From contig OY294068.1 in the NCBI GenBank assembly GCA_958510875.1, positions 179,955,411 to 180,019,410 of the forward strand: 64,000 bases of DNA, written 5' to 3'. Made by a program: the position numbers and the translations under genes. This document shows positions 36,401 through 49,544 of the stretch, in pieces; positions within the stretch are counted from its first letter, which is position 1; every line of letters starts with the position of its first letter. Origin of the DNA: Endomychus coccineus (Eukaryota; Arthropoda; Insecta; Coleoptera; Endomychidae). The notes under the pieces are model-generated. The model was not told the origin of the DNA. It saw nothing but the letters and a program-made list of their open reading frames with translations, and did not search any database.

Positions 36401-37866
36401 TAATCATTGACAAATGGAAGTTGGGAAACATAATAATTTTTTTACAGGCTAATATCTAAGTCATACACACCTACAGGCTGACCACGATGAACTACTCATT
36501 TTTAATGGACACTTCATAGTTAATTTTCGTCGTGTGTCATTGATTTTACGTGGCAAAAATTACATTTTGATAGTGGCGTCTGTTATTCCTGATGCAGTCT
36601 TCAATTCGGGTCTTAAAACTCCACCACACTAGTTCCAATTTCTCCTCATTCATCCATCACATCTCCCTATGAATGAGCATGTTTAAATAATTTAATAAAC
36701 GGAGTTTGTTAACGTAAATTCTTCGCTCCTCAAGTCCCCAACGAAACAACTCACATATTAGCACGCTTGGAGAAGGAGGAGATCAGGGTACAACCCCGAA
36801 TCCTGGACCCCAAACATCTCAAGATTTCTTGAGAAAATAGTTAAAAGTTCCCAAAATATCCTCCAGTCTGGTCTGTGAGGTGCAAATCCGGAACCGATGA
36901 CCAATCAATAGAAACATATTTTCTTCACGTAAATTAACCAACATAACTAAATTCGGCTGATGAGAACATTGTGAACATCATTTGTTCATTCTTATCTAGA
37001 TGAGATCTATTTCACAAGAGATAATATTTTATGAAGTGTGCTATGTCGAAATTACGCATTTCTATGAAAGTTACTTCAGCATCTCCATTATAAAAAATTG
37101 GATATCTCTCATAGTAAATGTGATTCATATCATGATTATTGAAATCAAATACAAATATCAACACATCATAGTAATTTCTATTTCAACGTCGGTGTGATTG
37201 AATCTCATCACGACTTATCTGTAAGTTAGTTCTGACTTGTGCACATGTGCTTTGGAAAAAGAGGTGCAGATGTCATCAAGCAATTTGCTCGAGTAAAATT
37301 CGCGAGCACCCAGAAACGATAGCACGTTTCGCTACTAATTCAACAGTCGTGAGATTAGCCATTGCAACTATAATCGACATTACATAGTAGACGTTAACAT
37401 TTCCAACAAGATCCATAACTGTAATGTGTCAAAGTTCGTCTCTTTCAGATCCCAGATGAACAAATTTCAAAGTAACATATACAACCGGTAATAAAGTATG
37501 GTACTATCGAAATCCAAGACATACCGACAGACATGCCTTCCGAGGCAACCTTTCGCGGAGTTGAAGTACCTGTGAATATATCGGAGAAATTGAAACGATG
37601 GAGAGCATGGGAGCCTATGTGAATAGGTTTCAAAATTACCTCCTGTCGAGTGTAGTTGAAGTAAAGACAGGAAGTCCTGTAACAAAGAGAAACTCGAAAA
37701 ACCAATCAGACGATGAAGTCAGGGAATGATAAATTTAATACACTTCCACCCTGTTGAAGGCAGCCGAAATTCTGATAGAGACTCACTTTTCAGGATATTT
37801 GAATGCCTCCAAGCAAGGTTGACCTAATGCTACACCTTAACCTCGTTCCAGGAAGGAATATTATTT
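36401..37866. repeat. Tandem duplication, unit 1
   Basis: Direct copy of 37867-39324 at a constant offset of 1466 bp. Both begin taatcattgacaaatggaag and run to cgttccaggaagga. I see scattered single-base differences only. I do not recognise the content; open frames conserved between the copies reflect recent duplication, not proven coding. Confidence 0.93.
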
Positions 37867-39324
37867 TAATCATTGACAAATGGAAGTTGGGAAATATAAT
37901 AATTTTTTTACAGGCTAATATCTAAGTCATACACACCTACAGGCTGACCACGATGAACTACTCATTTTTAATGGACACTACATAGTTAATTTTCGTCGAG
38001 TGTCATTGATTTTACGTGGCAAAAATTACATTTTGATAGTGGCGTCTGTTATTCCTGATGCAGTCTTCAATTCGGGTCTTAAAACTCCACCACACTAGTT
38101 CCAATTTCTCCTCATTCATCCATCACATCTCCCTATGAATGAGCATGTTTAAATAATTTAATAAACGGAGTTTGTTAACGTAAATTCTTCGCTCCTCAAG
38201 TCCCCAACGAAACAACTCACATATTAGCACGCTTGGAGAAGGAGGAGATCAGGGTACAACCCCGAATCCTGGACCCCAAACATCTCAAGATTTCTTGAGA
38301 AAAAAGTTCAAACTTCCCAAAATATCCTCCAGAATGGTCTATGAGGTGCAAATCCGGAACTGATGACCAATCAATAGAAAAATATTTTGTTCACGTGAAT
38401 TAACCAACATAACTAAATTCGGTTGATGAGAACATTGTAAACATCATTTCTTTATTCTTATCTAGATGAGATCTATTTCACAAAAGATAATGTTTTATGA
38501 AGTGTGCTATGTTGAAATTACGCATTCCTATGAAAGTTACTTCAGCATCTCCATTTTAAAAAATTGGATATCTCTCATAGTAAATGTGATTCATATCATG
38601 ATTATTGAAATCAAATACAAATATCAACTCATCATACAAATTTCTATTTCAACGTCGGTATGATTGAATCTCATCACGACTTATCTGTAAGTTAGTTCTG
38701 ACTTGTGCACATGTGCTTTGGCAAAAGAGGTGCAGATGTCATCAAGCAATTTGCTCGAGTAAAATTCGCGAGCACCCAGAAACGATAGCACGTTTCGCTA
38801 CTAATTCAACAGTCGTGAGATTAGCCATTGCTACTGTAATCGACATTACATGGTAGACGTTAACATTTCCAACAAGATCCATAACTGTAATGTGTCAAAG
38901 TTCGTCTCTTTTAGATCCCAGATGAACAAATTTCAAAGTAACATATACAACCGGTAATGAAGTATGGTACTATCGAAATCCAAGACATACCGACAGACAT
39001 GCCTTCCGAGGCAACCTTTCGCGGAGTTGAAGTACCTGTGAATATATCGGAGAAATTGAAACGATGGAGAGCATGGGAGCCTATGTGAATAGGTTTCAAA
39101 ATTACCTCCTGTCGAGTGTAGTTGAAGTAAAGACAGGAAGTCCTGTAACAAAGAGAAACTCGAAAAACCAATCAGACGATGAAGTCAGGGAATGATAAAC
39201 TTAATACACTTCCACCCTGTTGAAGGCAGCCGAAATTCTGCTAGAGACTCACTTTTCAGGATATTTGAATGCCTCCAAGCAAGGTTGACCCAATGCTACA
39301 CCTTAACCTCGTTCCAGGAAGGAT
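37867..39324. repeat. Tandem duplication, unit 2
   Basis: Second copy of the 1466-bp unit. Homology ends at ccaggaagga, after which the LINE-related segment begins. Confidence 0.93.
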
Positions 39325-39600
39325 TGGAATGTAGGTGGTTACTTCACAGAAAATGCCCAAATAACCTGACCCATTAAAAGCTTCTCTACATATAAAGCAC
39401 CATGATTGAACGGATTGTTTCCAGCCCCACCACAATGGGATCTGAAAATACCAATGGTTGACCTGGAAAGAATATTCAGGGTATGTGTCGGATTCAGATA
39501 TACCTTTGAGAGATGGAGAGCGGTGAAAGTATTATTTATACCAAAACCAGACGACTCTAAGGTTCAAAGGCTAAATTTTCAATTTTCAAGTTCCGAATGT
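39325..39600 (+). mobile_element. LINE reverse transcriptase N-terminal remnant
   Basis: The plus-strand frame reads LERIFRVCVGFRYTFERWRA and VKVLFIPKPDDSK, which is the RT segment I-R-C---GY-P--WR--KV-FIPKPG of I/R1/Jockey LINEs. Only this segment is legible. Confidence 0.72.
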
Positions 39601-40640
39601 CAGTTTTCATTAGTGGGTATGGTGTTTCATACATATCTCGAATTGCAATGAAATTCTGGTTATGCTATTATGGTTTATTTCTGGTATAATATATTCTTAG
39701 AACCACATCATACAAGAAACCGTTGTATAAGTTTCCAACGACTGGGAGCTTTAATCTCATTCTATTTGTTTCCATTTGTTCAATGAACTAGCAAGGAAAA
39801 ATAACATAAAAGCTATAGTATACTAAACGGTTCAAGGTGTGCAAATAAGTGGGTACCCACAAAAATATAATCGGCAGGTAGAAAGATTGTAGACTCTTGA
39901 ATAAAAAGTTCTACTCTAACGATACAAGTAGCGTAATATTTACTGCAGTTTTTACAATGTGGGGCATTAGCTATTCAGACGTAGTGCTTCCTTTTCCGGA
40001 GCTGTAAACAGAAGTCGTCACATTCCGATACAGGTAAACTGAGCCCGCCACCATAACGATTAAGTTCATTGTCATTTTTATAGTCGAAACCTCACAAAAA
40101 GAATGGGTAGGTAACACAATACCAGTATTGCTATTGATCTGGCTTTCAAACTCTAATCTGCATCAGTGTTTGTCGTTACATTCGTGTGATAGTTTATACC
40201 GTTAAGAATTTATTACACAATGTAGCACAATAATTTCTAATAATCTTATATCTGTATATTTAAATTGATTATATTTCAAGCTACATATATGTTAGATGGT
40301 GCATTTTGCATTAATTTAATGAACAGTTGGCATTTCTCCACCAATTTTATATTACCATGCTGTCATGGTTGAGAATGTTGATACAATAAGTTGACCTGTA
40401 CAAGAATAAAACTTTTGAGATGATTATATGTAGCTGGAGATTCAAACAGCCTTATATTTTCTCCAGAATTGATGCCTCTAGGCAGCTCCCCTCTGTCCTG
40501 ATAGTGAATGTGGCTCTTGGTTTGACTCAAACATGACAATCTTCTCTATGTTCGGAGTAAGATTTCTGTAGTTTGTCTGGTCAGCTTGTACTGTTAGAAA
40601 GACGTCTGATTATTTGACTTCACCTGCCATTCCTATAACC
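39601..40640. other. Intronic sequence without recognised features
   Basis: Part of bark intron 1. Nothing recognised. Confidence 0.5.
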
Positions 40641-40649
40641 TGCCGACAT

Positions 40650-41580
40650 TCCTAATCTGTTGTTACTCCATTCGGACACATACTGGGTCTTGCTCCACTT
40701 TTGTACTTTTCTCTATGTTTTAGTGATTTAGAATCCACTCAATGCCTCTGTAGGATGTCTGGGAATTTTGTCCAGGATTGACGTGTATAATGTTAAGTTT
40801 CGTGCATGGCTACCATCTGCATCAGAAACATCGATGCATATGTTGCGAGCAGTCTTTTTCTCCATTTTCAGACCAACACAGCTTATACCAACAACTGCGC
40901 AGTGTTTCTTGACTATCGACACCGTATTACTCCAAGTACCTCCTTTTTCTAGGCTATACCATATATCGAGGGAAATTGAAGCAGAAAAGTCATCGCCGAG
41001 TGTCACGAACAGTAATCATGAGTACCAATGTTGTTCATCCGTGCATGTTGGTAAAGATTGTCGCGGTGTTGCGCCTCCATGGTTAAGCCATTGTCTACAT
41101 ATCAAAGTATGACAATAGCTTCTAGGCTATTCTCTTATCCCCCGATCATATAGTTAATATAATGCTCCTAGCGGCGAGCGAATTCAGTGTAGAATCTGCA
41201 TCGGTAGTTGTGGCCTAGGTGGTTGAGATGCATGGTGTACATTTTGTTTCGTAACTCCAAGCGGCAAGTTAAATTTTTTTTATATATTTTTGGTTTTTCC
41301 TTGCTCTTGAACACATGTTTCATTGAAGTGCATGTACTCAATGGTGGAGGATAAGAGGTTGGCCTAAAGGCTCTCGTTGAGTATGTACCTATTCATGGCT
41401 AGTCCCCGTTCATCCCCTCTAGCTCTTTCACAGGGCTAAGATCTATTGATTACTTGGAGCTTCGACGTGCGTTTACAGTCTATTATAATCCCTAAGTATT
41501 TCATTTCCTGTTTGACAGTGATGCTCAATTCAATGACAATCGCCATCAAACTGACAGCCAAACGCATTCTATTCCACATG
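40650..41580 (-). mobile_element. LINE remnant (RT thumb and RNase H)
   Basis: Minus strand near 41450-41520 reads SITVKQEMKYLGIIID, the RT thumb motif KYLGV--D. Downstream, 40728-41006 contains FSASISLDIWYSL and ARNICIDVSD, which fit RNase H (ISLG-YATVFQ; I-I-SDS). Heavily mutated, with no catalytic set intact. Confidence 0.55.
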
Positions 41581-42926
41581 TTTTCTCAAAACTGTTCATT
41601 CCGATATATATGGTATAATTACTTTTCATTCTGGCTATTCTGGATTACAGGAAAATGAGAAGATTCACAATAAAACCCAAGGAAAAATAGCACAAATTCC
41701 TCCAAGTAAAACCTAAAACCGTTGCGGCATGTTCCTGAGGCGTCTTGTACTATCCTAATAGGAATGAGACAATGTAACTTTTTGAACAATTATTTTCCAT
41801 CTATTTCAATATATTCCAAAATCTTCATGTATCTGTGATGTAACTGAACTCATAGTTCTCGAGTTAGGAATTGACCAATAAATTTATGAATGAATAGTAA
41901 ATTCTGTTAAAGAGCAATTAATAATTTATGATGTTTATTCGAGTAAAGTAGATCACGTAGAATTTACGTTATTATTTGTATAATTCTAAACACTATAATT
42001 AGGTCGAATTATGTTTATTGCTATATAAAATCATTCATTCGTATGTTGTGTAAATAGAAACATCACTTGGTTCTAGCTGACATGATATCGCAAGAAGATA
42101 CCATAAATAAACGTTATGAAAGAATCAGTAACTAATTCACAAAAAATACTGAAAGGAATGCTTCTTTCTTATATTTAATCAAAACGCAGCCCAAATGACG
42201 ACAGATCCAACTAGACGATTCCTGTGCGAGCTCAATTGACTCCCACACTTTACCAATTAATTGATCGGGTAGGTATTCGGTAAGAAATTCAATATTCTCT
42301 ACTGAAAAGTTTCCAAGCATTTTATTCATCTGGCTTTGTTCTGCTAGCGTTTCATGTGGAAGGTCGGGAAATACTATTTATGCATTATTCAAATTATTTA
42401 CAATTGACACCCTATCATTCATTGTAGATTCAAATTCGTATTTTGAACCTTTATCAAATTGGCCTTTATTTCTAAGTACATGAATAGCGTAAAATATAGT
42501 TACATCCATCCGTTCGTAACTCTAAGTAGATATTTATTTAAGAACTCTGATTACTGCAATCTTAGAGCTGAGTAAATTGTTCTTTTTTGACATGAAATTT
42601 GTTAAGTTTTACTTCACAATTTATATTTAATTTCAATTCAATACCTTCGCACACAACGTTCTTAAGTATTTCTATTTCTCCAAAGAGAAAATTTAAATAA
42701 ATCTTAGGAAGGGAAATTCTTATGACACTGAGGGGTTATGACGACATCAATATCGGAGCTGATTAACTATATTTAGTGTAAACAGTGATTGATTGTCATG
42801 AGGAAATCATTGTTCTAAATACCACGGAGTTGGCGAAGAATCAAATATCCAATGATATTCAAGCGTTTAAAAAAATATTCAAATATGATCCAATTCGATA
42901 CAAATCTTCTTTATAATTCACTATTT
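41581..42926. other. Intronic sequence without recognised features
   Basis: Part of bark intron 1. AT-rich, nothing recognised. Confidence 0.5.
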
Positions 42927-43996
42927 ATAGGTTATATGTCATCATCATCATCATCATCAAGGAAGAGGGTGGGAGGCTAAGCTCCCTGATGCACTTAGGC
43001 CACTTAGTTGGGCCCATTGTGCGCCCCGTAGTCAGAAACCTATTCTATTCTAGCAGGTTTGTGGCCCGCCAGAAACCCAGAATATTGCTAGTGCCATAAG
43101 TTCCTCCGGGAGCAGTTCTGATTCTACGAAGTGTCGGTGCCTGAGGGATGCCAACGCTGAGCATTCCAACAGGGTGTGAGAGGCAGTTTCTTCCACCTCT
43201 CTGCATTTCCTACATATTGGGTCATCTACGATGCCCATAGTGTGGAGATGTTTGTTAAGACGACAGTGACCGGTTAGGATTCCAGTCATCTCTCGAATGT
43301 CCCTTCTGCTTAGAGAAAGGAGTTTCTTTGAGAGCCTAGGCACAGGCTCTTTGATGAAGAGCTTGGCCTGCCTCATGCGTGGTGATTCTCGCCACAGTTT
43401 AGACCACTCTTTATTTAGTTGGTCCAAAAGGGCGAGGCCACCTACGCAGTTTGATAAAGCGACCATTGGCTCCGGCCCGATAGGGGCGCTAGACGACCCT
43501 CGCCTGGCCAGAGAGTCGGCCATTTCGTTCCCTGCAACTCCGCTGTGTCCGGGGACCCAGATGAGTTGAACTTTATTTCTCCTAGCTAGTTCAGCCAGTG
43601 TGTCCCTGCATTCTTTGACGAGCCTTGATGTGATTCTGGGTGATGTGAGAGCTCCCAGAGCCGAGCGGCTGTCTGTGCAGATATATATGCGCCTATTTAC
43701 ATAGTTTCTTCGCAAGTTTTCCATGGCACAAGTCAGTATTGCGTAGACCTCCGCCTAAAAAACCGTGCAGTAAGCGCCTAGAGTCACTGAGATAGTGATC
43801 CTTGGCCTTTTTAGGTACACTCCCGCCCCAGAAGCCTGACCTACCTTGGACCCATCTGTGAACCATACGAGCCCGTCTGGTGGTAGTAGGGTGAGGGTAT
43901 CGTTGTTCCAATCTCCTCTATCCGGGGATGAGGATTTTGGGAGAAGTGAGACGTATAGCAGGAATCATGCTATCTTGCTGACATAGGTTATATGTC
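42927..43996 (-). mobile_element. 5'-truncated LINE, family A, with 14-bp target duplication
   Basis: The direct repeat ataggttatatgtc at 42927-42940 and 43983-43996 brackets the insertion 42941-43982. On the minus strand it ends in a (GAT)n tail (atcatcatc on plus at 42941-42959). The open stretch 43050-43724 encodes RNase H (CTDSRSAL, WVPGHSGVAGNEMADSLA) and a zinc knuckle (CRKCREVEETASHTLLEC). The RNase H start (VWFTDGSKVGQASGAGV) lies near 43800-43870, separated by one stop. A textbook target-primed insertion, 5' truncated. Confidence 0.93.
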
Positions 43997-44059
43997 AGTC
44001 TCTGCTTTGATTAGCCATCATTCTGTGAGCTGTCTGTCATGTAAACGTTACGTGAGTAT

Positions 44060-44210
44060 AGGAATGTTGAGTTTCGAAATAAGACTTTCTGAGCGGAGAC
44101 CTACGTCGCATAAGGAACCTACCTGCCAAATTTAAAGTCTGTCGGCTTTATAGTTTAGGAGAATTCATGGTGAGTCAGTCAGTTAGTCAGTGGTATTTAT
44201 CTTGAAAATA
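44060..44210 (-). repeat. Dispersed repeat, inverted relative to 46350-46450
   Basis: Shares agccgacagactt, aaatttggcag and cttatRcgacgtag with 46400-46450 in inverse orientation, plus a gactgactgactca block. It resembles non-autonomous insect repeats (possibly Helitron-like), but no definite ends are seen. Confidence 0.55.
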
Positions 44211-46339
44211 TAATTATGTTAGTTGAACATGAGACAACTTACACCCATTATTCGCCAAAGTTTCACAATTTAAAGAAAAAATATTATGGGTTTCACTCCA
44301 AAAGCGTAATTATTACTCTTAAAAACCCATAAAACAATATAAAACTCTACAACATACAATAGTACACCTTGACAAATTTTTAATAATCGTGATGATTCTT
44401 CATATTTTTGACTTTGGATTCACGATCAGAGGTCCCAAAAACTATCTGGTAAATTTTCCGATATATTCTATTCGTTTACAAACAAACTTTGAATATGAAT
44501 TGATACAAAAAATTCCTGGACCTTGTTTCAGGGGACAAAACCAAGGTTCCATCCGAAAAGCTCTGTGATCTTAAAAATATAACGGTCGAGATGTTTTTCA
44601 CCATAATTCACTCGACTGTAATTCCGACATTTAGTGTCGTAAGGCACGTATTTTTATGGAAACTCGTTATGTACCCACTAATTACACGTTGTCCTATATA
44701 AGCAGCTCACTTTCTACATTTAAAATGCCTCAATGGCTGCTCTTTACAAACCAGACACAGACTTATGATTTTATACGACCGCTGTTATTGAAAGATATGT
44801 TATACCTTGGAAAATAAAACATCAGAGGAGACGGTTAACTTTGTTTATTTAGGCGAAAATTAACGACTTGGCTTTTGAATTGTCCAATTAAAAGAAATGC
44901 AATAATTAAAGTTATTTATCCTTTTAACCGAGTTATGAATATTCCAAACAAACGGAAGCTAAGAAAACAATATTATCGTAAATATAAATGTGGGAACTGG
45001 ATGAGTAAAGCCATGAGAGAAGCGTAACAATGTCATTTATGTTAATGTGAAGCTCGTAACTGAACATGTATCTTTTAGGTTAGATGTTTATCGTGAAATT
45101 ACTGTTGTTATTCATTTGACAACTTGAACTTTCAAATTTATTTGCCAAATTACCCGTAAAACCATGAGGGTCTTTGGTCAGCGATTCTGGCGTATCATCA
45201 GAATAACATAAGAAATTAAGAGTTTCCGTTTCTTATAATTCATCCGAATTGCGAAAACTGAAAATTCAGAAGAAATGTTATTCACATTGAATACGTCTTG
45301 CTTTAATCTTTGTCATGACACATACTGAATAGTAATCAACTCAAATCAATCTAATCATTTCAAAAGATTCAGTTATCTCAAACAATATGTAACATATAAG
45401 TCCATGAAAAGATTGACATTAAACAAAAAGGCTGTGTCAAGTAGATAAAAGTGTGGTATCAACAGGTGACAATAATCGATAGACACTTTACGTTACTTTA
45501 TCGATATAATGAAATGTTTACCTATATAACGATATGAGACTACAATATATGTACACCGTTATGAAATTAATTCAGGTTATGCTGAAAGATTTCATATTCA
45601 TTAGATTTAGTTGGAAAAATTAAACACTAGAACAATTAATGTTAAGGGGTGTTTCACGACACTGTGGCATTATCAGAAAGCGAGATATGAAAGTAAGTCC
45701 AATTCAAAACTGATAGAGATACAAATTGAAGAATGGGGGTAGACAAGTTTTTGGGTGGAAGGGTATTTGCAAAATTGTCTACAAACGGTGAATTAAAGTA
45801 TGGGTTTGGTCAGGTCATTTTATATTATTTTACTTTTGTTTTTTATATTTTTAATACTTACTTTTGTAATATATTCCATTGGTTCTATAGTATTACGTCC
45901 TTATATCGAGATCAAGGGTGATGAAAGTATGATCAGGTTGAAATAGGTAGTTCGCGAATTATAGATTCATCTTTTTTTAGTCTGTAGCTTCTCAAAAGTT
46001 CTTGAAACCATACACTAAAACTGCGTCCAGTTTGCCCTATCTATAAAGCACTATAATGAATTCCAGATTTCTTGAATTATTAATATATGAGTATAAATCA
46101 TTTGTTGTTTTAAAGACATTCACATTCTACAATGAAATTCATCTTATAACTTACAGCTCTTGAATCTTTTGGTTTTAGTTATACCTTTCAATGGAAATTC
46201 TTGGATTCTGCCAAGGTCCGTCTTATTCAGTTGATAATATTAGTGTTTTTCGGTAAATATTTCTCACCATTTATAAACAAATTGATTCGTTATAAGTAAT
46301 TGTGTGAACTTTGATTGTCAATTAGTTGTTTTGGGGGTA
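44211..46339. other. Intronic sequence without recognised features
   Basis: Part of bark intron 1. AT-rich, nothing recognised. Confidence 0.5.
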
Positions 46340-46455
46340 CTAATCTATATAGATAAAAGAGAAACACTGTGACTGCCTCATCACAAAATCTTCTAAGCCT
46401 GAAAGCCGACAGACTTGAAATTTGGCAGTTAGATTCCTTATACGACGTAGACAGC
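46340..46455 (+). repeat. Dispersed repeat, partner of 44060-44210
   Basis: Starts near tctatatagataaaagagaa and runs to ttatacgacgtagac, sharing the agccgacagactt and aaatttggcag blocks. A TCTATATA-like start would fit a Helitron 5' end, but a 3' hairpin and CTRR end were not found. Confidence 0.5.
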
Positions 46456-47380
46456 CATTAATAAAGACACTAATGAGGTAAAAGGGGCTGGAATCAATAA
46501 GGTACGAAGTTTTGGACAGCTCATGTAATCACGTAACATTTACATGACCTAGAGTTCATAGATTGATGGCTCATCATAGCTTAGACTGTTCGTAACATGC
46601 CACAATAACCACATAACAGACATGACAGCTCATACATTGACAGTAACACATAGTCATGACAAATAACATAGATATCTGTCAGATAAACTTTTAATGTCAT
46701 GACATAGAGTATAATATGAAGTATGTTCCTTTCAATATGCATTTAAGTCTTGAAACTCGGGGAATGATATTGCGGTGGCAAAGCCGACAAAGCTTCTAAT
46801 ATTTCAAATAATGTCTAGGATTTGCTGAAAATATTAGAGATCTCATTCTCTTGGATACAATCAAATGAATCACGAGTTGTACCTGATCCACACATAGACA
46901 GACATGCTGACATATAGTCAACAAACACAAATAATATTTAATTTGAATCAGTAGACATATCATTCACAAATAATCCATTTTTTTCTTCCAAGTTCCAATT
47001 TATTTGTGTGTGTAGTGAATTGTTGTATCACCTTTGTCTTGAAGCTGTTCAGTTGCCCGAACAACAGAGATAAGATTTATATTGTAATTATGTTTGCTTT
47101 CTGATAAAAGGTGATATGAATCATTGCTCAAATATAGGTTATGAGAGTGACACATCAAAACCAACGGAATTTGTAAATTTATTCTAATAATGTAAAGAGT
47201 AGGTAATATATGCATTGAAATTGTCGTTCCTTTTGTTCCGGAAATAACATTGCAGTTCTTCTCAAGGTTTTGTTATTCCGTTTTTTTTTTAACTTCAGAC
47301 AACTGAAGATTTCGAAAAATATGCATTGTACGAGCAAAATCCAAGATTTCGAAACTATTTTCGAATGGGACATTTGGGTG
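46456..47380. other. Intronic sequence without recognised features
   Basis: Part of bark intron 1. Nothing recognised. Confidence 0.5.
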
Positions 47381-47499
47381 TGCTAAATTTAGCCACCCGC
47401 AACCCTCCTGATATTTATGTTATTTTTGATTTGAGGAGTCCCCTCGCCTTTCCCTATCGGGTGCTTGATCAAAAGCATGTCTAGTGTAACAATTGCGCA

Positions 47500-47700
47500 A
47501 GCATTTCTGATACGTTCTTTGATGTTTTATCGAGTAGCTGGGCCATCAGCATACACTTGGTCTTCAAGGTAAACCCACCAAAATAAATCTGGCTGCGCGA
47601 GATCTGGTGATCTGGCAGGCCACTTATTCGGACCACTTTCTACCAATCCAGCAATCCCAAAGAGTTAATTCATGGCTCACCAAAATACGAAATCATTGTT
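47500..47700 (-). pseudogene. mariner/IS630-like transposase fragment
   Basis: The minus strand reads IAGLVESGPNKWPARSPDLA, then QPDLFWWVYLEDQVYADGP and a stop. This is the last catalytic block (W-RSPDL--PDLFLWGYL) of the same transposase family as 6855-7980. Only this block survives. Confidence 0.78.
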
Positions 47701-48399
47701 CTCAAAGACGTAAAGTTGTCACTATATTGAAACTAGAAAAACGAATATTACTCAATAGTGTGTAAATCTCCTATATTTGTAATATTCGTAATTAACAAAG
47801 AAATTATGTGCCATTGTCATCAAAAACTTCACAAGATTCGGCGAACGCAAGATTTTGTTTTATTCCATGTGAAAATTTAAATGCGGTTGCATTTTGTTGG
47901 TACGAGGCAGAAGTTTGTTTTTCAATTAGAATTCCTTGTTGATGGTCGTAAGACTGATAGGTACGTGTTGGTTGGTAAATATAATCGATAATTAGGTCAA
48001 TATTTTACTACATAATAGCCCAAAAAAAATATTTGTCATTTCACCGGAACGCGGAAAAATCATTATCAGAAATATTTTTGTCAACGGCACAAAGAGTATA
48101 ATGAAGTGCTTATGCGAGTCTCAAAATAATAGACTTGTGAGCTCTTGTTTATGTTTAATTAATTTAAGCATTATAATGAGCATAGCCGAATTAAGCTTTC
48201 ACGAGGCCCGGGTCTAAATTGATGTATGCCCCCCATGTATGTTGGGAGGGATGCTAGATAAATTATTACTTATTAAACTTTTTTATCAATGATCACACAC
48301 ATGTCTTCCTTGTTTTATCTTTTTCAAAGTCTTTAATGTTATCTTCAATGTTTAATTATCTCGAAATTCTACGTTCAATACACATTACAGATAATGCAG

Positions 48400-48880
48400 C
48401 TAGACGTTTTCACCATTATCGTCAAAGTCTTTATTACATTTTTGTAGAAGGTCTTAAACTCCGTTTTTTCTACATCTTCGTAAATTTTTTGCAATAAACC
48501 CAACATCAGTAATTTTGGAATAACTATTACTTGTTCTAATTCAGAAAGAATCAATTTGATTTGGTTGAGGACGAGGCAAAAGAACTTTCCATAGACAAAC
48601 TGATGGGAAGTTCTTTTGCCTCGTCCTCAACCAAAACAAATTGATCTCTGAATGAGATAACCATTTCCATAAGACCTTTCAATTTACTGCTGCTTAATAG
48701 TATATCCAGGTTGTTTAATATTGATAAAGCGTCTTCAAAATGTTTCAAGGTTTTATTCCAAAGTGCTGTTATTAAAACTGTTTCCATTTTGACGATTTGT
48801 TTGATTGAAACTGAATCTTCCACGCTCTTATCTTTTTTTCCAGTGGCTCTTCGGCCTTCATTGCCAAACATAACATTAGT
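48400..48880 (-). pseudogene. hAT (ZMYM1-like) transposase remnant with inverted repeat
   Basis: Minus-strand reading 48551-48871 includes ITALWNKTLKHFEDALSILN and LMEMVISFRDQF, similar in pattern to the middle of ZMYM1-like hAT proteins. It runs into a local inverted duplication at 48541-48651. Degenerate. Confidence 0.45.
48541..48651. repeat. Near-perfect hairpin inverted repeat
   Basis: Arms 48541-48590 and 48606-48651 share ttggttgaggacgaggcaaa in inverse orientation, with a spacer of about 15 bp. It probably arose by local inverted duplication in the hAT remnant. Confidence 0.88.
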
Positions 48881-49544
48881 ATTATTTATAATAGTTGAAT
48901 AAACATGCTTCGCGCGAATATACAGCCCCCAAACCCCTTAATCCGGAGATGGACTGTTTGTGAACAATGAACATTTTTTGATTTTACTCCAATGGTATAT
49001 GAACCAAATATTTCATTTCAAATTAAATTTTTTCCCTACCTAGTGTATGTTGTAATTAACCAAAACTATATTGTGATCTATGAATATTGATACATTACTT
49101 ATAGATGGTGATCTAATCTAACTGTAACATAATGTAGTAAGTTTGAAATAATATTTCTTCGGAACCTAATACAAAAGATGATAGATACAATACCGTTAGC
49201 GCCAGATGGGTAGGTTGGTTCATACCGAGTGACGTACGACTTACTGGTGGTGGAACAAAACTATCATATTTGATTTGAATATCTTTACGGAAAGCATCAA
49301 CATGTCAAATCGAATCAGTGTAAAGAAGTTTAACGAACATCCTCAACTCGATCAGAATCTTGCCATACCATTATTTTAAATGCTTTGATTAAGATTTCTC
49401 AACACGTATTATTTTGCCTGTGTGACTATTCGATATGAAACTTTTTGAAAGAGGATGCTATGAAAGTATCATCATGGAGTTCAATAAACAATATCCAAGG
49501 TAACATGATTCAATCGACCAATCTATTATGCATCAAACAACCCA
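48881..49544. other. Intronic sequence next to bark exon 1
   Basis: AT-rich, nothing recognised. Confidence 0.5.

Noticed and set aside
37445..39171. Identical 86-residue minus-strand open frame in both tandem units as a conserved gene
   Set aside because: The whole 1466-bp unit is duplicated, so conservation of the frame shows nothing about coding.
41205..41300. tRNA-like sequence with A-box-like gtggcctaggtggttgaga
   Set aside because: No B box at the proper distance and no cloverleaf; it overlaps a LINE remnant.
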